Shown here: positions 1 to 5,849 of the stretch, one piece after another
How positions within the stretch are numbered: position 1 is the stretch's first letter
Layout of the letters: each line of letters begins with the position of its first letter
DNA from: JAJFTV01 sp964426355
GTDB lineage: Bacteria > Chloroflexota > Anaerolineae > Anaerolineales > Anaerolineaceae
Assembly (NCBI GenBank): GCA_964426355.1
Contig: CAYRRA010000109.1
Location: 1-15,004, forward strand
DNA: 15,004 bases
Direction of reading: 5' to 3'
Program-made: the position numbers and the translations under genes
Notes under the pieces: model-generated
Seen by the model: the letters and a program-made list of their open reading frames with translations, nothing else
What the model was told of the DNA's origin: nothing
Databases searched by the model: none

Positions 1-100
1 AGAAGTGTATGAGCTGCACCCCTTTGAAAAAATGAAGCGGTTACATAAAATTATAAAAGATATAAGAAGAGAAAAATCCACGGGAGGGTATAATAACGGG

Positions 101-787
101 ATGGAAACGAATATAAACCATCTCCAGGATGTGTATCATGAAGTGCGCTCTCAACTGGTGGGGCGGAACAAGCTGATCGACGCCATCCTCCCGCCGATTG
201 TCTTTATGACGGCGAATTACTTTTACGGCTTGCTGCCAGCGCTGTGGATTGCGTTGGGGGCAGCCGTTGTACTGGCGTTGCTGCGCATGTTGCGCGGCGA
301 CCCATTGAAATTTGCACTGGGTGGGCTGGGGGCGGTGCTGGCAGCCGCGCTGCTCGCCTGGTATGTGGCACGCGCCGAGGGCTTTTTCTTGCCCAGTATC
401 CTGGTCAATGCCGTATTGCTTTTAGCCACCGTTATCAGCCTGGTTGTGCGCAACCCCATCATGGCTTTGTTGAGCCGCGCCACGCATCGTTACCCCCCAG
501 GCTGGTACCTGCATCCCAGGGTGATGCCGGCGTATTTGGAGGTCAGCCTGGTTTGGGCGGCGCTGTTGAGCGTTCGCCTGGTAACGCAGATCTATTTGTA
601 TCAGAACCACATGGTTAACGAGTTGGGCGCGTTTCAAATCATCACCGGCAACCCCGCCACGGTCCTGCTGCTGGCTTTGAGCTATCTCTACGGCGTCTGG
701 CGTCTAAAGATGTTGAACGGTCCGAGCGTGGAAGAGTTTGTGCACGGCGTGCAGCCGCCCTGGCAGGGGCAGAAGCGCGGCTTTTAG
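101..787 (+). CDS. DUF3159-type integral membrane protein
   Basis: This is a 228-residue polytopic membrane protein. After a short polar N-terminus (about residues 1-24) come hydrophobic segments at roughly 25-45, 46-63, 70-90, 95-115, 145-165 and 185-200. The arrangement ILPPIVFM near residue 30, an LRMLRGDP turn near 62-69, and a second half with RATHRYPPGW followed by an R..TQIYLY segment match my memory of the DUF3159 family, best known in Actinobacteria and of unknown function. I chose ATG 101 because the frame upstream is AT-rich and lysine-rich and looks non-coding. A GGGAGGG lies at 82-88, rather far from the start. A perfect TATAAT at 89-94 ends 6 nt before the ATG, so the mRNA may be leaderless. 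The gene converges on the next one, leaving 2 nt between the stops. The family call is moderate; the function is unknown. Confidence 0.7.
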   Translation: METNINHLQDVYHEVRSQLVGRNKLIDAILPPIVFMTANYFYGLLPALWIALGAAVVLALLRMLRGDPLKFALGGLGAVLAAALLAWYVARAEGFFLPSILVNAVLLLATVISLVVRNPIMALLSRATHRYPPGWYLHPRVMPAYLEVSLVWAALLSVRLVTQIYLYQNHMVNELGAFQIITGNPATVLLLALSYLYGVWRLKMLNGPSVEEFVHGVQPPWQGQKRGF

Positions 788-789
788 GC

Positions 790-978
790 TTATCTCGATT
801 CCCCCGGTCGGCTGAGGATGACCAGGAAGGGTCCAATCAACGGCACCAGCGCCACCAAACCCCAAAAGACGTATCCCATCAGGGGGAGCTGCCGTTTACT
901 CAGGTAGATGATAGCCAGGAGCGCCATCGCCAGGGCAAGGATGGCGAGCATTGCAAACAGCCAGGTGCGGTCGGTCAT
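790..978 (-). CDS. Small PLDc_N-like two-segment membrane protein
   Basis: A 62-residue protein with two hydrophobic helices (about residues 5-27 and 34-56) separated by the short polar turn SKRQLP. The second helix, rich in VPLIGP and ending in a polar RPGESR tail, resembles the PLDc_N domain (phospholipase D nuclease N-terminal type) often found as a stand-alone small membrane protein of unknown function. I chose ATG 978 over the longer open frame because TTGAGGAGA precedes it at good spacing, a well-formed promoter lies just upstream (1013-1041), and the longer N-terminal extension has no membrane or domain character. It diverges from the methyltransferase gene and converges on the DUF3159 gene. 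The coding call is fairly sure; the family call is moderate. Confidence 0.65.
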   Translation of the reverse strand: MTDRTWLFAMLAILALAMALLAIIYLSKRQLPLMGYVFWGLVALVPLIGPFLVILSRPGESR

Positions 979-1012
979 ATTGGATGGTCTCCTCAAGAGA
1001 TGTTCATGCTTG

Positions 1013-1041
1013 ATTGTATAAAACAGTTCGGAAAATATCAA
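1013..1041 (-). promoter_or_regulatory. Sigma70-type promoter for the PLDc_N-like gene
   Basis: On the minus strand there is a -35 box TTGATA (1036-1041), a 17-bp spacer and a -10 box TACAAT (1013-1018). The predicted start near 1006 gives a 5' UTR of about 28 nt containing the GAGGAG ribosome site. The spacing and both boxes are close to consensus. Confidence 0.6.
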
Positions 1042-1088
1042 GGTCAAACCTGCCATGTTTGCAGCGTAAGAATGACAAGGAGCCGATG

Positions 1089-1871
1089 ATGAAAGTGGAA
1101 GAATACAACCGCGCCGCCTGGGACCGTGAGGTCGAGCACGGCAACACCTGGACGATCCCCGTAAGTTCCGAGGAAGTGGCAGCCGCCCGCCGCGGCGATT
1201 GGCGCATCGTGCTGACGCCCACCATCCCCGTTCCGGCAAGCTGGTTCCCGCAGCCGCTGCAAGGCAAAGATGTGCTCTGCCTGGCATCCGGCGGCGGGCA
1301 GCAGGGACCCATCCTGGCAGCCGCCGGCGCCAGCGTAACGGTCTTCGACAATTCGCCGCGCCAGCTTGAGCGCGACCGCATGGCAGCGGAGCGCGACGGT
1401 TTGCAAATCCGCACGCTGCTGGGCGATATGGCAGACCTGTCGGTCTTCGCCAATGACAGCTTCGATCTGATCGTGCACCCTGTCTCGAACTGTTTTGTGC
1501 CCGCGGTGCGCCCGGTCTGGCGGGAAGCCTTTCGCGTGCTGCGCCCGGGCGGAGCCCTGCTGGCAGGGTTCAACAACCCGGTCATTTACCTGTTTGACTA
1601 CGAGCGCTACGAAAAGGGCGAATTTGTGGTCCGCCACGCGCTGCCCTATTCGGACCGGGAACGGCTCAGCCCGCAGGAATACAAGGCTTACCTGGAAAGC
1701 GGCGACCCGTTGGAGTTCGGTCACACGCTGCAAGACCAGGTCGGCGGGCAGATCGACGCCGGTTTCCTGATTGCCGGGTTCTACGAGGATATCTCGCCGG
1801 GTGAGCTGCTGGCGGATTATATGCCGCAGTTCATTGTCACGCGCGCCGTCAAGCCGCTCTCGGCTGTTTAA
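1089..1871 (+). CDS. Class I SAM-dependent methyltransferase
   Basis: A 260-residue soluble protein of the Methyltransf_11/25 type. The SAM-binding core starts with motif I, CLASGGGQQGP (residues 64-74). It is followed by VTVFDNS with the acidic ribose-binding residue (D87), GDMADL (112-117), the FDLIVHP strand (125-131) and the LRPGG loop (151-155). The N-terminal part, with WDREVEHGN and W-T-IP, is typical of a widespread uncharacterised subgroup. The methyl acceptor is unknown; small-molecule acceptors are common in this fold. Two ATGs lie in tandem at 1086 and 1089. AAGGAG at 1077-1082 sits 3 nt before the first and 6 nt before the second, so 1089 is preferred. No clear promoter could be assigned in the 110-bp divergent gap. 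Confidence 0.88.
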   Translation: MKVEEYNRAAWDREVEHGNTWTIPVSSEEVAAARRGDWRIVLTPTIPVPASWFPQPLQGKDVLCLASGGGQQGPILAAAGASVTVFDNSPRQLERDRMAAERDGLQIRTLLGDMADLSVFANDSFDLIVHPVSNCFVPAVRPVWREAFRVLRPGGALLAGFNNPVIYLFDYERYEKGEFVVRHALPYSDRERLSPQEYKAYLESGDPLEFGHTLQDQVGGQIDAGFLIAGFYEDISPGELLADYMPQFIVTRAVKPLSAV

Positions 1872-1897
1872 GAGGGGTGAGCATCTCTAAAATAAGG

Positions 1898-1903
1898 TAC
1901 AAT
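1898..1903 (+). promoter_or_regulatory. Possible -10 box upstream of the DUF493 gene
   Basis: TACAAT lies 32 bp before the TTG start of the DUF493-like gene, inside the short gap after the methyltransferase stop. No good -35 hexamer is present at 16-18 bp, so this is weak. The gene may instead be read through from the methyltransferase. Confidence 0.25.
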
Positions 1904-1935
1904 AGCGGCAGCATTAATAAAGGTATGGTGGTCAT

Positions 1936-2205
1936 TTGAAAGATTTGCAGGAATTTGAACTGGTTTTCCCATGCGAGTATCCCGTGCGCGTGATTGGCGA
2001 AGACGTAGATGGCTTTGAAGAATTCGTCATCCAGGCGGTTTCCCGGCATGTGCCCGACCTGGAGCGCGATTCGTTCTCGTCTCGTAAAAGCCGGGAAAAT
2101 CGATATCTTTCCGTATCGGTCACGTTCATCGCCGAGAGCCGCGCCCAGGTCACTGCGCTGTACCAGGAACTGGGCGCAGACCCGCGCGTTAAGGTCGCTC
2201 TGTAA
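1936..2205 (+). CDS. DUF493/YbeD family protein
   Basis: An 89-residue cytoplasmic protein with the layout of the DUF493 (YbeD) family. FPCEYPVRVIGE near the N-terminus is followed by a helix up to VSRHVPD, then SRKSRENRYLSVSVTF, and a C-terminal helix with ALYQELGADPRVKVAL. The length matches the family, which has a ferredoxin-like fold and is usually seen as a small regulatory or ligand-sensing domain; its precise role is unknown. The only possible start after the in-frame stop at 1918-1920 is TTG 1936. GGTGG (1927-1931) lies just ahead of it. A four-codon frame (ATG 1925 to TGA 1939) overlaps the TTG, which could couple translation but may be chance. Confidence 0.85.
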   Translation: MKDLQEFELVFPCEYPVRVIGEDVDGFEEFVIQAVSRHVPDLERDSFSSRKSRENRYLSVSVTFIAESRAQVTALYQELGADPRVKVAL

Positions 2206-2213
2206 CGAACGGT

Positions 2214-2227
2214 AGCGAGGGATCGCT
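2214..2227 (+). other. Small hairpin after the DUF493 gene
   Basis: AGCGA and TCGCT form a 5-bp stem around the loop GGGA. There is no T-run after it, only a moderately AT-rich stretch. It may be a weak transcription end for the DUF493 gene, but the evidence is thin. Confidence 0.25.
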
Positions 2228-2303
2228 GATATTATTGTTCCGTCACAAATAAAACCAGCACAACCGACCTGTTTGACAGAATACCTGGGTGTAAAATTTG
2301 AGG

Positions 2304-3434
2304 ATGGAAATTCAAAAACGATTGAAGGTATTGTACATCGCTGCACGGCATGACCCGCACGATCATCATGCGGGCAGCGGCATGGATTATGACCTGTATC
2401 ACGCCTTGCTGCGCAACGGAGCCGATGTGCAGGTTGCCGGTCCTTTTCCTTATTTCGAGACACTGCCGGAGCGCGTCTTTCGCAAAGTACATTCACTCCT
2501 CTTCCGGCTGCGCCCGCCCAAGTATGCTCCCTCCTATCTTAATTCTGCCGCCCGAACGGCTGAGCAAGTCATCCGGGATTTTCATCCGGATGTGGTCTTC
2601 TCAAAGTACGCTGCCATCCTTTGCCGCGTCAAGACCGATCTGCCTGTGGTAACTCTCGCGGATACCACGCTGCTCGGCAGCCAGACCGGGTGGAAGATTT
2701 TCACGCCGGCTGCGTTCAGGCTGCAAAACCAGTGGGAGCAAAAAGCCTACGATATGGCGCAGCAGATTATCCTGTACAGCCAGTGGTCTGCGGATATGCT
2801 GGCGGAGCATTACGGGCAGGACAGGCGCAAAATCCATGTACTGCCCATCCCGGCATCCATCCCGGAAAGCGTCGTACCGAAGACGATTGACCCGCCATCG
2901 CTTTCCCCGCTCAAGGTTTTGCTGGTGGGCAGGGAATACCGGCGCAAAGGCATCGATATTGCCATTGATGCAGTGAACCGACTGAACGAAGAGGGTGTTC
3001 CAGCGCAATTGCGCATCGTGGGGTTGAACGGTGAAAGCCAGGCGCATGTGCGTTTCATGGGATTGTATAACAAAACCATCCCAGAGCAGCTAGAGAGCTA
3101 CGCAGCCAATTACCGCTGGGCGAACTTTCTTATTCATCCGGCGCGTTTCGAGGCAGCGGGTATCGTCCCGTCGGAAGCGGCAGCTTTTGGCGTGCCCACC
3201 ATTACCAATGCCGCCGGCGGGCTGGCAACTACGGTTGCAGATGGGGTCTCGGGGGTTGTTTTGCCGAAACACAGCCCGGCAGAAGCCTATGTGCAGGTGT
3301 TCAAACGCTTCTTGAACGATCCGCAGGCATACCGGCAGTTATGCGAGAGTACCCGTAAACGATATGAAGACGAATTGAACTGGGAAGTTGCCGGGCGGAA
3401 GATTTACCAGGTGGTTTGCTCGGCTGCCAGGTAA
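2304..3434 (+). CDS. GT4-type (GT-B fold) glycosyltransferase
   Basis: A 376-residue glycosyltransferase. The N-terminal Rossmann half starts with LKVLYIAARHD and carries an acceptor loop HHAGSGMDYD (21-30). The C-terminal Glycos_transf_1 half starts near residue 203 with LKVLLVGREYRRKGID. The family signature EX7E is present (E283 and E291 in FEAAGIVPSE), followed by AAAFGVPTI and NAAGGLATTVADG, which usually contact the nucleotide sugar. Such enzymes are retaining transferases acting at the cytoplasmic face on lipids, glycans or small acceptors; the donor and acceptor cannot be read from the sequence. ATG 2304 is preferred; TTG 2298 is in frame, with GGGTG 6 nt upstream of it. TAAAAT at 2292-2297 ends 6 nt before the ATG, so the mRNA may be leaderless. 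No other glycan gene is nearby. Confidence 0.88.
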   Translation: MEIQKRLKVLYIAARHDPHDHHAGSGMDYDLYHALLRNGADVQVAGPFPYFETLPERVFRKVHSLLFRLRPPKYAPSYLNSAARTAEQVIRDFHPDVVFSKYAAILCRVKTDLPVVTLADTTLLGSQTGWKIFTPAAFRLQNQWEQKAYDMAQQIILYSQWSADMLAEHYGQDRRKIHVLPIPASIPESVVPKTIDPPSLSPLKVLLVGREYRRKGIDIAIDAVNRLNEEGVPAQLRIVGLNGESQAHVRFMGLYNKTIPEQLESYAANYRWANFLIHPARFEAAGIVPSEAAAFGVPTITNAAGGLATTVADGVSGVVLPKHSPAEAYVQVFKRFLNDPQAYRQLCESTRKRYEDELNWEVAGRKIYQVVCSAAR

Positions 3435-3463
3435 TCGGGTTTCAACCCTTTCCCGGTGAGCAT

Positions 3464-3479
3464 AAACCGGCTGGTTTTT
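3464..3479 (+). terminator. Weak intrinsic terminator after the glycosyltransferase
   Basis: AAACC, loop GGCT and GGTTT form a 5-bp stem followed by two more T and then CTTG. A second small hairpin (GGGT/ACCC) lies just upstream near 3438-3449. The stem is short, so efficiency is doubtful. Confidence 0.3.
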
Positions 3480-3484
3480 CTTGC

Positions 3485-3513
3485 TTTACAAAGGGTTGTG
3501 CGGCTGATACAAT
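3485..3513 (+). promoter_or_regulatory. Sigma70-type promoter for the DEAD-box helicase gene
   Basis: The -35 box TTTACA (3485-3490), a 17-bp spacer and the -10 box TACAAT (3508-3513) form a good promoter. The predicted start near 3520 leaves a 5' leader of about 157 nt before the helicase ATG, which is unusually long next to the other genes here. Confidence 0.6.
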
Positions 3514-3533
3514 TCATTCGATTATTGAATGAA
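3513..3533 (+). repeat. Perfect inverted repeat at the helicase transcription start
   Basis: TTCATTC (3513-3519) and GAATGAA (3527-3533) form a perfect 7-bp stem with a 7-nt loop, straddling the predicted start site. It may be an operator in DNA or, if transcription starts upstream of it, a 5'-end stem-loop that stabilises the mRNA. Confidence 0.5.
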
Positions 3534-3676
3534 AGTATTGTGTTTGTATCCTCGATTTTCGTTTTTCCCACAGTGTTTGTTATCAACCGATGCAAATCTT
3601 TGAGCGAGCCTTTGGGTACGTTTCGGCGAACAAAAACCCGCGATGAGCGGCTCTCTATGAAAGTTATTGTGAAAAA

Positions 3677-5179
3677 ATGAGTGAACAACTGAACCCACAA
3701 AGTGAAACCAATGAACAAACCAGCGAGATGTTGGATGAAGCAACCCTTTCAGACCTGACGCCCGCGCAGCGAGAGGCGCTGCAGCGCGCTGGTTGGTCAG
3801 AATTGATGCCCGTGCAAGCCAGGGTGATTCCCTACCTGCGCGCCGGTAAAGATGTGTTGGCGCAAGCTCAAACCGGCAGCGGAAAGACCGGCGCATTCAT
3901 CCTGCCCATCCTGGAGCGGATCGATTTTAAAAAGCCGCACTGCCAGGTGTTGATCCTTGCACCTACGCGCGAGCTGGCACAGCAGGTAGCCGCCGACGCG
4001 CGCCTGTTGGCTGGCGACAGCGGCTTGCGCACCGCTGCTGTGTACGGCGGAACCAGCTACAAACCGCAGCTCGAGGCGTTTAAACAGGGCGCACACCTGG
4101 TGGTGGGCACACCCGGACGCATCCTCGATCACCTCATCCACCGCAACCTCTCGTTGGACAAGCTGAAGATGCTGGTCTTCGATGAGGCTGACCGCCTGAT
4201 GTCGATGGGCTTTTTCCCGGATATGGCGCGCATCAGCGAGTTTTTACCAGAGAACCATGTGCAAAGCTGCATGTTCTCGGCAACTTTTCCCATCCAGGTG
4301 ATGGGGCTTTCGCGCCGCTTTTTGCATCAGCCGGAACTGCTCAGCCTGAGCCAGGAGCACGTGCACGTGGTGGAGACCAACCATGCCTGTTACCTGGTGC
4401 CAGGGATGGACAAAGACCGTTCTCTGGTGCGCATCATCGAATTTGAGAATCCTCACCAGGCAATCATCTTCTGCAATACAAAAGACCGCGTGTTTTATGT
4501 GACCAGCGTTTTGCAGCGTTTTGGATACAACGCCGATCAACTCAGCTCGGACCTCTCGCAAAACGTGCGCGAGCAAGTGCTGACGCGCCTGCGCGATGGA
4601 CGGCTGCGTTTTTTGGTGGCAACCGATGTGGCTGCGCGCGGGATTGATATTCCGGCGCTCTCGCATGTCATTCAGTATGAACCCTCCGAAGACCTGGAGG
4701 CGTATATCCATCGAGCCGGGCGCACCGGGCGTGCCGGGGCAGCCGGCACAGCCATACTGCTGATCAACCTGAATGAACGCAAGTACCTTACGCGCATTGC
4801 TGCGCATTACAACATCCGTTTTGAGGAGCGCGCACTGCCGAAGGACGCTGATGTGGAAACGCTTGTGGGTCAGCGGTTGGTAGCACAATTGGAGGCGCGG
4901 CTACGCGAGCGTGATAAGTTGTTGGTGGAGCGCATGCAGCGCTTTTTACCGTTGGCGAAAGAACTGGTTGCGGAGGAGGAAGGGCTGTCTGTGCTGGCAA
5001 TGCTGCTGGATGATGTCTATCACGAGTGGATGCACAACCCGCCCGACATGGAGCCGGTAGGCACCGCCGCTCGTTCTGCCAGTTCAGCAAAGAAACCGCA
5101 GTCCTCACGGCGGGGCGGCAGGCGACGCTCTGGCAGGCGCACAGGCGGAGGGGAGCGGAAGAAAACCCCTAACGTGTGA
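3677..5179 (+). CDS. DEAD-box ATP-dependent RNA helicase
   Basis: A 500-residue RNA helicase with every core motif in order: Q motif glutamine in MPVQ (44-47), Walker A AQTGSGKT (64-71), PTRELAQ (96-102), TPGR (145-148), DEAD (169-172), SAT (201-203), IIFCNT (263-268), ATDVAARGID (315-324) and HRAGRTGRAG (345-354). A helical region (about 395-455) and a basic R/K/G-rich tail (about 471-500) follow; the tail probably binds RNA. The DbpA/CsdA-type RNA-binding fold seems absent. Family members unwind RNA during ribosome assembly, mRNA decay or cold adaptation. The start has no clear ribosome site: it overlaps, as ATGA, the stop of a short upstream frame, within a long leader. A cold-shock protein gene faces it across a shared terminator, which supports a role in RNA remodelling at low temperature (inference). 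Confidence 0.95.
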   Translation: MSEQLNPQSETNEQTSEMLDEATLSDLTPAQREALQRAGWSELMPVQARVIPYLRAGKDVLAQAQTGSGKTGAFILPILERIDFKKPHCQVLILAPTRELAQQVAADARLLAGDSGLRTAAVYGGTSYKPQLEAFKQGAHLVVGTPGRILDHLIHRNLSLDKLKMLVFDEADRLMSMGFFPDMARISEFLPENHVQSCMFSATFPIQVMGLSRRFLHQPELLSLSQEHVHVVETNHACYLVPGMDKDRSLVRIIEFENPHQAIIFCNTKDRVFYVTSVLQRFGYNADQLSSDLSQNVREQVLTRLRDGRLRFLVATDVAARGIDIPALSHVIQYEPSEDLEAYIHRAGRTGRAGAAGTAILLINLNERKYLTRIAAHYNIRFEERALPKDADVETLVGQRLVAQLEARLRERDKLLVERMQRFLPLAKELVAEEEGLSVLAMLLDDVYHEWMHNPPDMEPVGTAARSASSAKKPQSSRRGGRRRSGRRTGGGERKKTPNV

Positions 5180-5251
5180 TGCCAATCTTTTATGACCTTG
5201 ATCGGTGCGTTTTTCGGAAAAAGATTGAGCCTACACGGGTAGAATAAAAAG

Positions 5252-5283
5252 AAAGAACCTGAGGATCACTCCTCAGGTTCTTT
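5252..5283 (+). terminator. Bidirectional intrinsic terminator between helicase and csp
   Basis: A perfect 14-bp stem (5252-5265 with 5270-5283) has a TCAC tetraloop. On the plus strand the arm ends in TTT and runs into another T; on the minus strand it is followed by TTTCTTTTTATTC. It therefore can end both the helicase transcript and the converging csp transcript. The strand field shows only one of the two directions. Confidence 0.85.
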
Positions 5284-5302
5284 TGGTTCAGTCAAAAAAA
5301 GA

Positions 5303-5515
5303 TTAACCTTTGATGGTAACGTTGCTGGCTTGTTTGCCCTTGGGACCGTTTTCGATGGTGAATTCTACGGTTTGACCTTCGACGAGATTACGATAGCCAT
5401 CTGCCTGGATAGCGGAGAAATGCACGAAGACATCCTCGCCGCCTTCACGTTCGATGAAACCATAACCCTTGCTGCCGTTGAACCATTTGACTGTACCGAT
5501 GGTACGTTCAGACAT
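5303..5515 (-). CDS. CspA-family cold-shock protein
   Basis: A 70-residue single cold-shock domain (five-stranded OB fold), the usual length for the family. It has the nucleic-acid-binding aromatic residues in VKWFNGSKGYGFIE (RNP1 at 16-22) and VFVHFSAI (RNP2 at 29-33), and the normal end EFTIENGPKGKQASNVT. It binds single-stranded RNA or DNA and melts RNA structure. The start ATG follows AAGGAGACAAAAA, an excellent ribosome site. A strong promoter lies about 140 nt upstream of the ATG, giving a long 5' UTR like that of cspA-type cold-inducible genes elsewhere. Whether this copy is cold-inducible or constitutive cannot be told from the protein. Confidence 0.97.
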   Translation of the reverse strand: MSERTIGTVKWFNGSKGYGFIEREGGEDVFVHFSAIQADGYRNLVEGQTVEFTIENGPKGKQASNVTIKG

Positions 5516-5660
5516 TTTTTGTCTCCTTAAAAAGAAAATAATTTGTCACGTGCTCGAAACGTTCCATCGGAGTCTGCAAAATAAAACGACACCGTTGCAA
5601 TACCAGGCGTCGCAGTTGTATTTACTTCCTACATGAACTTTCTGGTGCACTACGTCACAT

Positions 5661-5689
5661 AGGATATCACAGAAGATACCAGCCGTCAA
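5661..5689 (-). promoter_or_regulatory. Promoter of the cold-shock gene (extended -10)
   Basis: On the minus strand the -35 box is TTGACG (5684-5689), the spacer is 17 bp, and the -10 box is TATCCT (5661-5666) preceded by TGA, giving an extended -10. The predicted start is near 5654, about 139 nt before the ATG. The sequence TGACGTA lies right at the start site. Confidence 0.7.
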
Positions 5690-5780
5690 GAATTTTCACA
5701 ATTCCGTCGCCGGGTAATTTAGGGATTTTTTACAACACAAATCTGCTTGCATTATTTTTATGAATCTGGCAGTGGCAAAC

Positions 5781-5809
5781 TTGTATTTCTCCCCGTCCTG
5801 CACTAGAAT
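5781..5809 (+). promoter_or_regulatory. Sigma70-type promoter of the HEAT-repeat gene
   Basis: The -35 box TTGTAT (5781-5786), a 17-bp spacer and the -10 box TAGAAT (5804-5809) predict a start near 5816 and a 5' UTR of about 34 nt ending in the AGGAGGG ribosome site. Confidence 0.6.
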
Positions 5810-5836
5810 AAAGGCAGGTGGATCCAATGGCGCATC

Positions 5837-5843
5837 AGGAGGG
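5837..5843 (+). promoter_or_regulatory. Ribosome binding site that fixes the HEAT gene start
   Basis: AGGAGGG lies 6 nt before ATG 5850. The open frame continues upstream to an ATG at 5760, but that would place the promoter inside the coding region, so 5850 is the better start. Confidence 0.75.
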
Positions 5844-5849
5844 TCAGGC

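Larger units (their letters stand above)
5516..5849. other. Divergent regulatory region between csp and the HEAT-repeat gene
   Basis: This 334-bp stretch holds no gene. It contains the csp leader (minus strand, about 5516-5654), the csp promoter (5661-5689), an AT-rich spacer (about 5700-5760), and the HEAT gene promoter and ribosome site (5781-5843). The csp leader carries CGAAACGT at 5555-5562, which reads ACGTTTCG in the RNA and also occurs in the helicase leader. Confidence 0.7.

Noticed and set aside
1004..1733. Long open frames antisense to the methyltransferase gene
   Set aside because: They are shadows of a GC-rich gene. The forward frame has clear SAM-binding motifs and a good ribosome site.
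2273..2297. TTGACA (2273-2278) with TAAAAT (2292-2297) as a promoter for the glycosyltransferase
   Set aside because: The spacer is only 13 bp, too short for a sigma70 promoter, so the perfect TTGACA was not paired with this -10.
3456..3680. Open frame of 74 codons (GTG start) upstream of the helicase
   Set aside because: It has no domain character and an odd residue mix, and the helicase promoter and stem-loop lie inside it. Only its last seven codons (from ATG 3657) are of interest as a possible leader peptide.
4244..4888. Open frame of 214 codons antisense to the helicase
   Set aside because: The sense frame carries all DEAD-box motifs; the antisense frame has no recognisable domain or start signal.
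5184..5226. Inverted repeat AATCTTTT / AAAAGATT after the helicase stop
   Set aside because: It is AT-only in most positions, with a 27-nt loop; the strong terminator just downstream explains transcript ending.
5330..5530. Open frame antisense to the cold-shock gene
   Set aside because: It is the mirror of a highly conserved csp gene and has no ribosome site.
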